A model generated the notes under the pieces. That model was not told the origin of the DNA. It did not search any database and saw only the letters and a list, made by a program, of their open reading frames with translations. A program made the position numbers and the translations under genes. DNA of 17,664 nucleotides from DASUMP01 sp036277635 (GTDB lineage Bacteria > Actinomycetota > Acidimicrobiia > IMCC26256 > PALSA-610): assembly GCA_036277635.1 (NCBI GenBank), contig DASUMP010000219.1:1-17664 (forward strand), given 5' to 3'. Of the stretch, positions 6,440 to 13,119 are shown piece after piece. Each line of letters opens with the position of its first letter. Positions within the stretch are counted from its first letter, which is position 1.

Positions 6440-7688
6440 CGACCTCGCCGCGGTGTTCCGGCGTGAAGCCGGGCGCTGCACCGCCACGCTGATCCGCGTC
6501 CTCGGCGACATCGATCTCGCCGAGGACGTGGTCGCGGACGCGTTCGCGGTCGCGGCCGAGCGCTGGCCGGTCGACGGCCTGCCGCCCAATCCCGGCGGGT
6601 GGATCGTCACGACGGCGCGCAACCGCGCCATCGACCGGCTGCGGCGCGAGTCGACGCGCGTCGAGCGCTCCGTCGCGGCCTCTCGCCTCCAGGAACTCGA
6701 CATGGGACCCGACGAACGTCTGCGCCGCGATCTCGACGCTCTCGTCGACGTCGTGCCCGACGACCAGCTCCGACTCATGTTCCTGTGCTGTCATCCCGCG
6801 CTCGCGCCCGACGCACAGGTCGCGCTCACGCTCCGGTTGCTGGGCGGTCTCGAGGTACCCGAGATCGCGCGCGCGTTCCTCACTCCGGAGGCGACGATCG
6901 CGCAGCGGATCGTTCGGGCCAAGCGCAAGCTCCGCGACAACCACGCCGCATACCGCGTCCCGGATGCCGCCGAGCTACCCGATCGCTTGCACGTGGTGCT
7001 CACCGCGATCGCTCTCGTCTTCACCGAAGGGCACACGAGCACCGCGGGCGGCGCACTCGTGCGCGCGGATCTGTCGAGCGAAGCGATCCGGCTCGGACGC
7101 GTGCTCGTGGAGTTGACGCCCGACGAGCCCGAAGCAGTCGGACTGCTCGCGCTCATGCTGCTCACCGACGCTCGCCGGCCCGCGCGCATCGCCGCCGACG
7201 GCTCGATGGTGCGCCTCACCGACCAAGATCGGGCACTGTGGGATCGCGCGCTGATCGCCGAGGGTCACGACCTCGTGCGCGCGTGCTTGCGGCGCAACCA
7301 GCCGGGGCCCTTCCAGATCCAGGCCGCGATCGCCGCGGTCCACGCCGATGCACCGACGGCGGAGACCACCGACTGGGCACAGATCGTGATGCTGTACGAC
7401 CAGCTCCACTCACTCCGCCCGAATGCCGTCGTCGCGCTCAACCGCGCGATCGCGATCGGCGAACGCGACGGGCCCGAGGCGGGGTTGCGCGCCCTCGACG
7501 CGATCGCCACCGACACGCTGGCCGACTACCAACCGTTCCACGCGGCGCGCGCCGACCTCCTCGCGCGCGCGGGGCACCGCGACGACGCACTCGCCGTCTA
7601 CGACCGTGCTCTCGCGCTCACGACCAACCCCGTCGAGCGCGAGTTCCTCGTGACCCGGCGTGCCGCCGCCGGGTCAGACTCGTCCTGA
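6432..7688 (+). CDS. ECF42-type RNA polymerase sigma factor with C-terminal TPR-like extension
   Basis: A 418-residue extracytoplasmic-function sigma factor, about twice the usual ECF length. Region 2 spans about 8-73, with LAEDVVADAFAVAAERW (29-45) and PNPGGWIVTTARNRAIDRL (52-70). Region 4 spans about 108-168, with LMFLCCHPAL (115-124) and the helix-turn-helix GLEVPEIARAFLTPEATIAQRI (139-160). The roughly 250-residue extension begins with a DUF6596-like part (about 185-290) and ends in TPR-like helices (about 325-400: SLRPNAVVALNRAIAI, AGHRDDALAVYDRALAL). This architecture and the overlapping YCII gene identify group ECF42, in which the extension is known to be needed for activity and no classical anti-sigma factor is encoded. 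None is seen here. The start is GTG at 6432. The 3' end overlaps folC by 15 bases tail to tail. The activating signal is unknown. Confidence 0.92.
   Translation: MSDDLAAVFRREAGRCTATLIRVLGDIDLAEDVVADAFAVAAERWPVDGLPPNPGGWIVTTARNRAIDRLRRESTRVERSVAASRLQELDMGPDERLRRDLDALVDVVPDDQLRLMFLCCHPALAPDAQVALTLRLLGGLEVPEIARAFLTPEATIAQRIVRAKRKLRDNHAAYRVPDAAELPDRLHVVLTAIALVFTEGHTSTAGGALVRADLSSEAIRLGRVLVELTPDEPEAVGLLALMLLTDARRPARIAADGSMVRLTDQDRALWDRALIAEGHDLVRACLRRNQPGPFQIQAAIAAVHADAPTAETTDWAQIVMLYDQLHSLRPNAVVALNRAIAIGERDGPEAGLRALDAIATDTLADYQPFHAARADLLARAGHRDDALAVYDRALALTTNPVEREFLVTRRAAAGSDSS
7651..7676. terminator. Perfect 10-bp hairpin at the convergent ends of the sigma gene and folC
   Basis: TGACCCGGCG (7651-7660) and CGCCGGGTCA (7667-7676) are exact reverse complements around a 6-base loop. 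The last three bases (7674-7676) are the folC stop codon read on the minus strand, and the whole hairpin encodes residues near the C-terminus of the sigma factor. Because it is symmetric it could stop transcription from both sides. It lacks U tracts, as is common in high-GC actinobacteria. It is the strongest hairpin I found in the window. Confidence 0.65.
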
Positions 7689-9011
7689 GGTGAGGCGGGC
7701 CCGCGCCGCGCCGACGACGTAGAGCGAGCCGGTGACGACGATCTGGCCGTCGGCGGGGGTGCTCGCGATGGCGAGCCCGACCGCTTGGGTCACCGTGTCG
7801 ACGACCTCGACGCGGTCGTCGGGGACGCCGAGGTCGGTGGCGGCATTCGCGACGAGCTCGGGATCGAGTGCTCGTGGGCTCGGCGGTCGGCAACAGACGA
7901 TCTGGGCGACGTCGTCGATGCCGAGCGCCGTGAGCATCTCGTGCGGGTCCTTCTCCCGCAGGAGCCCGACCACCAACGTGCGCGAGCTGCTCGCGAACTC
8001 CTCGTCGAGCGCGGCGCGCAGCGCGTGCGCGCCGGCAACGTTGTGGGCGCCGTCGAGCACGACCAGCGGCTGGCGCCCGACGACCTCGAGCCGACCCGGC
8101 GAGCGCGCGGCGCCGAGCGCGGCGCGCACGACGTGGTCGTCGGTGCGTTCTCCGGTGAACGCCTCGACGGCGGCGAGGGCGGCGGCGGCGTTGTCGGCTT
8201 GGTGCGCGCCGTGCAGCGACACGAACACGTCGTCGTAGCGGCCCGTCGGCGTGTACAGGTCGACCACCCGACCGCCCACCGCGAGCGTGTTCGCCCGCAC
8301 GCCGAAGTCGCGGTCACGGCGGAGGACCCGCCCGGGGCTGCGATCGGTGAAGAGATGCTCCAGGTCGGGGTCGGGCTCGCCGAGCACCAGCGTGGCGTCG
8401 GGGTGCACGATGCCGGCCTTCTCGGCCGCGATCTGCTCACGCGTCGGTCCGAGGTACTCGACGTGGTCGATGCTCACGTTGGTGACGAGCGCGACCGGCG
8501 CGTCGAGCACGTTGGTGGCGTCCCACGTGCCGCCGACGCCGACTTCGACGACGGCGACGTCGACGGCGACGTCGGCGAACCATCGGTACGCGGCGCCGGT
8601 GAGCACCTCGAAGTAGCTCGGGCGATCGTCCATCGCGCCTTCGGCGAGCGCGACGACGCGCAGGAGCTCGTCGAGATCGTCGTCGCCGATCGCTTCACCT
8701 CGCCATGTGATGCGCTCGTTGACCCGTTCGAGGTGTGGGCTCGTGTACGCGCCGGTCGACGCGCCGATCGTCTCGAGCAGCGTCGTGATCATGCGCGCGG
8801 CCGAGGTCTTGCCGTTGGTTCCGGTCACGTGGATCGCCGGATACTCGAGCTGCGGGTCACCGAGGTACTGCAACAGCGAGCGGATGCGATCGAGCGTGGG
8901 CGCGGTCGCGCGTCGTGACGACGCGGCGGGAACCCCGACACCGGTCTCCAGGTTGACGTGGTCGTCGAGCCAGCCGCGGATGTCGGCGGGACCGGGGGTG
9001 CGGCCGGTCAT
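7674..9011 (-). CDS. folC: Bifunctional dihydrofolate synthase / folylpolyglutamate synthase
   Basis: FolC joins glutamate to dihydropteroate and extends the polyglutamate chain of folates in an ATP-dependent reaction. The product has 445 residues, within the family range. Motifs include the P-loop HVTGTNGKTS (61-70), TSPHLERVNERI (90-101), the omega-loop region VEVGVGGTWDATN, NVSIDHVEYLG with the Mur-ligase-like His/Asp, and LDGAHN in the C-terminal domain. The ATG at 9011 overlaps the valS stop as TGATG, so it is coupled to valS. The open frame upstream of this ATG lies over valS and is a shadow. The 3' end overlaps the convergent sigma gene by 15 bases, and a 10-bp hairpin contains its stop codon. 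No DUF4233 gene follows it, unlike in Mycobacterium tuberculosis. Confidence 0.96.
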   Translation of the reverse strand: MTGRTPGPADIRGWLDDHVNLETGVGVPAASSRRATAPTLDRIRSLLQYLGDPQLEYPAIHVTGTNGKTSAARMITTLLETIGASTGAYTSPHLERVNERITWRGEAIGDDDLDELLRVVALAEGAMDDRPSYFEVLTGAAYRWFADVAVDVAVVEVGVGGTWDATNVLDAPVALVTNVSIDHVEYLGPTREQIAAEKAGIVHPDATLVLGEPDPDLEHLFTDRSPGRVLRRDRDFGVRANTLAVGGRVVDLYTPTGRYDDVFVSLHGAHQADNAAAALAAVEAFTGERTDDHVVRAALGAARSPGRLEVVGRQPLVVLDGAHNVAGAHALRAALDEEFASSSRTLVVGLLREKDPHEMLTALGIDDVAQIVCCRPPSPRALDPELVANAATDLGVPDDRVEVVDTVTQAVGLAIASTPADGQIVVTGSLYVVGAARARLTSGRV

Positions 9012-11584
9012 CAGGCGGCGTCGGGCTCCGCGAGCTCCACCACGACCCCGAGTGCGTCGGCAACCTCGGTCTCGAGCTGGTCGATGCGCCCCGCGTTGCG
9101 CACGTCGATCTCGGCGGCCCGCAACGCGTCGAGCCGCTCGGCGGTGTCGCGCACGACCGCGCGTGTCACCGGCGTCGCGAGCGAGCGCTTCTGACTCGAC
9201 TTCTCCTTGCGGATCTCGGTGAGCACCTCGGCCGCCACGGCGTAGGCGTTCCCCCGGTCGGGACCGACCGTCGCAGAGATCCGGTACTGGTCGCGAGCGG
9301 GCCACGGAGCCCGGTGGACCGAACCCTCCTGCCACCACGACCAGACCTCTTCGGTGACGAAGGGCAGGAACGGCGCGAAGAGCCGGAGCAACGTGTGGAG
9401 CGCGGCGCGCAACGTCTGTTGCGCCGAAAGCGCCGCGACGTCGTCGCCACCGTCGTAGGCGCGGCCCTTCACCAGCTCCACGTAGTTGTCGCAGAAGTCC
9501 CAGAAGAACCGCTCGGTGCGCTCGAGTGCGCGGGCGTAGTCGAACCCGTCGAACGCGGTGGTCGCGTCGTCGACGACCGCGAGCAGGTCGGCGAGGAACG
9601 AGTTGTCGAGCCCGCTGGTGGTCGTGACCTCCAGCGGGTCGGTGTCGAGGTGTCCCGAGATGCCGAGCACGAATTTCGACACGTTGAGCAGCTTGATCGC
9701 GAGCTTGCGCCCGATCTTGATCTGGCCCTCGTCGAACGCGGTGTCGGTGCCCGGTCGCCCGCTCACCGCCCAGTAGCGCACGCCGTCGGAGCCGAACTTC
9801 TCGAGCCACTCCATCGGCGTGACGACGTTGCCTCGCGACTTCGACATCTTCTTGCGATCGGGGTCGAGCACCCACCCGGAGATCGTGGCGTGCTTCCACG
9901 GGATCGTGTCGTGCTCCTGGTGCGCGCGCACGACCGACGAGAACAGCCACGTGCGGATGATCTCGTGCGCCTGCGGGCGGAGATCCATCGGGAACGTGCG
10001 CGCGAACAGGTCGGGATCGTCGATCCAACCGCACGCGAGCTGCGGCGTGAGCGAGCTCGTGGCCCACGTGTCCATGATGTCGGGATCGCCGGTGAACCCG
10101 CCGGGGCGGTCGCGCTGCTCTTCGGAGTAGCCCGGCGGCGTGTCGCTCGACGGGTCGACGGGCAGCGCGTCGTCGCCCGGGGTGATCGGCGCGTCGTAGC
10201 GCGGCTGACCCTGCTCGTCGAGCGGGTACCAGATGGGGAACGGCACGCCGAAGTAGCGCTGGCGGCTGATCAGCCAGTCGCCGGTCAGCCCCTCGACCCA
10301 TGACTCGTAGCGCGCCCGCATGTACGCGGGGTGCCACTGCAGCTCCTTGCCTCGCTCGATCAAGCGTGCGCGCAGCGCGAGGTCGCGACCTCCGTTGCGC
10401 ACGTACCACTGCCGGCTCGTCACGATCTCGAGGGGGCGGTCACCCTTCTCGTAGAACTTCACCGGGTGCATGATCGGGCGGGGGTCGCCGTCGAGCTCGT
10501 CGGAAGCGGCGAGCTGCTCGACCACCCGCGCCTGCGCCTGCTTCACCGTCTTGCCCGCGATCTCGGCGAACGCGTCGACCGCGCCGTCGGTGCGCACGAG
10601 CGCGTCGGGCGGGTCGGCCTTGATGCGACCGTCGGCACCGACGATCGCGCGCACCGGGAGGTCGAGCTCTCGCCACCAGGTGACGTCGGTGACGTCGCCG
10701 AACGTGCAGATCATCGCGACGCCAGAGCCCTTCTCGGGGTCGGCGAGTCGGTGCGCGACGACCGGCACCGACACGCCGTAGAGCGGGGTCGTGACCTCGG
10801 TGCCGAACAACGGCTGGTAGCGCGCGTCGTCGGGATGGGCCACCACGGCGACGCACGCGGCGAGGAGCTCCGGACGCGTGGTCTCCACGACGAGGTCGGT
10901 TCCGTCGGAGCGGTGGAAGCGGAGGCGGTGGTACGCGCCGGCGACCTCCCGGTCCTCCATCTCGGCCTGGGCGACGGCGGTGCGGAAGTCGACGTCCCAG
11001 AGTGTCGGCGCTTCCGCCTTGTACACCTCGTCGCGTGCGAGCTGCCGGAGGAACGCACGCTGCGACGTGCGCCGCGCGACCTCGCCGATCGTCGTGTACG
11101 TCATCGACCAGTCGACCGACAGCCCGAGGTGGCGCCACAGCTCTTCGAACTTCTGCTCGTCCTCGACGACGAGCCGTCCGCACAGCTCGGTGAAGTTGCG
11201 TCGCGAGACCGCCAGCGCCTGCTTCGGCGGCTGGTCCGGCGGCGTGAAGTCGGGGTCGTACGGGAGGTGCGGCTCGCAGCGCACGCCGTAGTAGTTCTGG
11301 ACGCGCCGCTCCGTGGGCAGGCCGTTGTCGTCCCACCCCATCGGGTAGAAGATCTCGCGGCCGCGCATGCGCTGGTACCGAGCGATCGCGTCGGTGTGCG
11401 TGTACGAGAACACGTGGCCCACGTGCAGCGACCCGCTCACCGTCGGCGGCGGGGTGTCGATGGCGAAGATCTCCTCGCGGGTCTTCGTGCGGTCGAAGCG
11501 GTAGGTGCCGGCGGCGTCCCACTCCTGCGACCATCGGTCCTCGAGCCCGTCGAGGGTCGGTTTGTCGGGAATGCGTGCCGCCAT
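9011..11584 (-). CDS. valS: Valyl-tRNA synthetase, type 2 (archaeal-like)
   Basis: ValS charges tRNA-Val and edits misactivated threonine. The 857-residue class I synthetase has HVGH (54-57), an editing domain (about 200-345, with ETTRPELL and the GSGVAMICTFGD segment), GDWLISRQRYFGVPFPIW (435-452), and KMSKS (579-583). Several blocks differ from the usual bacterial ValS and match type 2 enzymes: MGWDDNGLPTERRVQ (82-96) instead of a PGTDHAG-like block, CTFGD in the editing domain, and MDTWATSSLTPQ (504-515) instead of DTWFSSALWP. The C-terminus stops after the anticodon-binding domain with no long coiled-coil arm. The ATG at 11584 gives the expected N-terminus and has no Shine-Dalgarno. The stop overlaps the folC start. 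The plus-strand ABC gene starts only 23 bases away on the other side. Confidence 0.97.
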   Translation of the reverse strand: MAARIPDKPTLDGLEDRWSQEWDAAGTYRFDRTKTREEIFAIDTPPPTVSGSLHVGHVFSYTHTDAIARYQRMRGREIFYPMGWDDNGLPTERRVQNYYGVRCEPHLPYDPDFTPPDQPPKQALAVSRRNFTELCGRLVVEDEQKFEELWRHLGLSVDWSMTYTTIGEVARRTSQRAFLRQLARDEVYKAEAPTLWDVDFRTAVAQAEMEDREVAGAYHRLRFHRSDGTDLVVETTRPELLAACVAVVAHPDDARYQPLFGTEVTTPLYGVSVPVVAHRLADPEKGSGVAMICTFGDVTDVTWWRELDLPVRAIVGADGRIKADPPDALVRTDGAVDAFAEIAGKTVKQAQARVVEQLAASDELDGDPRPIMHPVKFYEKGDRPLEIVTSRQWYVRNGGRDLALRARLIERGKELQWHPAYMRARYESWVEGLTGDWLISRQRYFGVPFPIWYPLDEQGQPRYDAPITPGDDALPVDPSSDTPPGYSEEQRDRPGGFTGDPDIMDTWATSSLTPQLACGWIDDPDLFARTFPMDLRPQAHEIIRTWLFSSVVRAHQEHDTIPWKHATISGWVLDPDRKKMSKSRGNVVTPMEWLEKFGSDGVRYWAVSGRPGTDTAFDEGQIKIGRKLAIKLLNVSKFVLGISGHLDTDPLEVTTTSGLDNSFLADLLAVVDDATTAFDGFDYARALERTERFFWDFCDNYVELVKGRAYDGGDDVAALSAQQTLRAALHTLLRLFAPFLPFVTEEVWSWWQEGSVHRAPWPARDQYRISATVGPDRGNAYAVAAEVLTEIRKEKSSQKRSLATPVTRAVVRDTAERLDALRAAEIDVRNAGRIDQLETEVADALGVVVELAEPDAA

Positions 11585-11591
11585 GGGCCGC

Positions 11592-11597
11592 AGTCTA
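11592..11597 (-). promoter_or_regulatory. Candidate -10 box for leaderless valS transcription
   Basis: TAGACT on the minus strand lies exactly seven bases before the valS ATG, so transcription would start at or next to the A of the ATG. There is no Shine-Dalgarno, which agrees with a leaderless message. The box sits in the 23-base gap shared with the divergent ABC gene, and any -35 would lie inside that gene. No TTGACA-like -35 is evident. Confidence 0.45.
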
Positions 11598-11607
11598 GAA
11601 AGGCGCC

Positions 11608-12399
11608 GTGCACCCGCCCCCCGTGATCGATCTGCGCGACCTCGTCCTGCGCTTCGACGACACCGTCGTGCTCGACGGCGTCTCGTGGACGGTGGGTCCG
11701 AACGAGCGCTGGGTGCTGGTCGGCCCCAACGGCGCGGGCAAGACCACGCTGCTGCGGATCGCGGCGCTCGTGCAGCACCCCAGTGCGGGCTCGGTGACGA
11801 TCCTCGGCGATGTCCTGGGCCGCTGCGACGTACGCACGCTGCGCGAGTCGATCGCGTTCTCCTCGCCTGCGCTCGCGGCCGCGCTCGAACCCCGCATGAC
11901 CGCGATCGAGGTCGTGATGACCGGGCGCTACGCCGCGCTCGCCCCCTGGTGGCACCGGTACACGCCCGCGGATCGGGCGCGCGCTTCGGAGCTGCTCGCG
12001 AGGTTCGGCTGCACCGCCGTCGCGGAGCACCCGTTCTCGACCCTGTCGGCCGGCGAGCGCCAACGCGTGCTGCTCGCGCGCACCCTCGTGAACGACCCCG
12101 GCGTGATCTTGCTCGACGAACCGACCGCGGGACTCGACGTCGGGGGCCGCGAGCAGCTGGTCGGCGACCTCGCGGCGCTGGCGCGCGACCCGGCGGCGCC
12201 CCCCGTCGCGCTGGTCACCCACCACCTCGAGGAGATCCCGCCCGGGTTCACGCACGCGCTCGCGCTGCGCGCCGGTCGGGTCGTCGCGAGCGGTCCGATC
12301 GCCGACGTCGTGCGCAGCGAGGTGCTCACGGAGTGCTTCGACCTCGCGCTCGTGGTCGAGACCGACGGCGCCGGGCGCTACGCGGCTCGCCTGCGCTGA
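11608..12399 (+). CDS. Orphan ABC transporter ATP-binding protein (COG1119/ModF-YlmA-like)
   Basis: A 263-residue stand-alone ABC ATPase. Walker A GPNGAGKT (39-46), signature LSAGE (146-150), Walker B VILLDE (166-171, catalytic Glu171) and the switch His205 in VTHH are intact. The Q-loop is unusual: where a Gln is expected the sequence reads IAFSSPALAAALEP (82-95). This Ser-containing form, followed by MTAIEVVMTGR, resembles the ModF/YlmA group rather than typical importers. The GTG at 11608 has AAAGG four bases upstream; a GTG at codon 6 is an alternative. No permease or substrate-binding gene is nearby, so the substrate is unknown and it may act with a distant permease or have a non-transport role. 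Its start is 23 bases from valS, and its stop abuts the convergent flavoprotein stop with no spacer. Confidence 0.88.
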   Translation: MHPPPVIDLRDLVLRFDDTVVLDGVSWTVGPNERWVLVGPNGAGKTTLLRIAALVQHPSAGSVTILGDVLGRCDVRTLRESIAFSSPALAAALEPRMTAIEVVMTGRYAALAPWWHRYTPADRARASELLARFGCTAVAEHPFSTLSAGERQRVLLARTLVNDPGVILLDEPTAGLDVGGREQLVGDLAALARDPAAPPVALVTHHLEEIPPGFTHALALRAGRVVASGPIADVVRSEVLTECFDLALVVETDGAGRYAARLR

Positions 12400-13062
12400 T
12401 CAGGTTCGACGACGCGTGTAGCTCGCGACGTGCGCAGGGACGGTCACGCCGGGGAGCACGTCGCCGTCGGCGACCGGAGCACCGAACACCGTCGCGATCG
12501 GGATCACACCGGCCCACACCGCGAGCGCCAGGTCGTCGGGCTCCTCGATCGGCGGGCCGGTGCGCACCTTCGCCGACGCCTCGACCAACGGCACCGCCAC
12601 GACGAGCGTGGCCCGCAGCTCCGCGTCGGTCGGAGGGCGTGCGACGCCGGTGTTGCCCGGGACGACGTGCTCGACGACCGCCTGCACCGCCGCGTGCTTC
12701 TCGTCGGCATCGACGACTTCGTGCCCGGTACCGAAGACGACGACCGAGCGGTAGTTCATCGAGTGGTGGAAGCTCGAGCGCGAGAGCACGAGCCCGTCGA
12801 GCAACGTCACGCTGATGCACGCGGGCGCGCCGTCGGCGAGCGCGCCGAGTGCGTGGTTCGCACGCGCGCCGTGGAAGTACAGCGTGTCGCCGACCCGCGC
12901 GTACGTCATCGGGACGATCCACGGCTGGCCGTCGACCGTGAACGCCACGTGCGCGAGCAGCGCCTCGTCGAGGATCGCGTGCACCGTCGCCGCGTCGTAG
13001 CGCGCTCGGTCGGCCTTGCGACGGACCTTGGTGCGGGCAGTCGGTTCGAACGTCGCGGTCAT
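12400..13062 (-). CDS. Pyridoxamine 5'-phosphate oxidase-like flavin-binding protein (NimA/COG3467 type)
   Basis: The 220-residue protein looks like the Pyridox_ox_2/NimA-like split-barrel family, whose members bind FMN or a related flavin; the substrate cannot be told from sequence. Typical elements are the N-terminal KADRARYD (16-23), the barrel strands HVAFTVDGQPWIVPMTYAR (38-56), LYFHGARANHALG (61-73), the internal CISVTLLDGLVLSRSSFHHSMNYRSVVVFG block (82-111) and a C-terminal part with GPPIEEPDDLALAVWAGVIP. The ATG at 13062 has only a weak upstream GA-rich stretch. It lies 40 bases after clpX on the same strand, so it may be transcribed by read-through, with a possible hairpin between them. 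Its stop directly abuts the ABC gene stop. It is not a canonical PdxH, which has a different C-terminal signature. Confidence 0.87.
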   Translation of the reverse strand: MTATFEPTARTKVRRKADRARYDAATVHAILDEALLAHVAFTVDGQPWIVPMTYARVGDTLYFHGARANHALGALADGAPACISVTLLDGLVLSRSSFHHSMNYRSVVVFGTGHEVVDADEKHAAVQAVVEHVVPGNTGVARPPTDAELRATLVVAVPLVEASAKVRTGPPIEEPDDLALAVWAGVIPIATVFGAPVADGDVLPGVTVPAHVASYTRRRT

Positions 13063-13085
13063 CGCGACAGTCTCGCCGTCGCCGG

Positions 13086-13119
13086 ACCGCCGCGACCCGG
13101 AATTACGCGCTGCGGCGGT
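13086..13119 (-). terminator. Possible hairpin around the clpX stop codon
   Basis: ACCGCCGC (13086-13093) and GCGGCGGT (13112-13119) are exact 8-bp complements enclosing 18 bases that include the clpX TAA. It could attenuate read-through into the flavoprotein gene. The long loop and missing U tract make this weak, and such GC repeats occur by chance. Confidence 0.3.

Noticed and set aside
9012..10409. Upstream extension of the folC frame, which would make a 911-residue protein
   Set aside because: The extra part lies over valS in another frame, is Arg/Ala-rich and matches no family; the folC ATG at 9011 overlaps the valS stop as expected for coupled genes.
12390..12438. 7-bp inverted repeat CCTGCGC / GCGCAGG near the ABC-flavoprotein junction
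   Set aside because: The loop is 35 bases long and the stem does not extend; this is expected by chance at this base composition.
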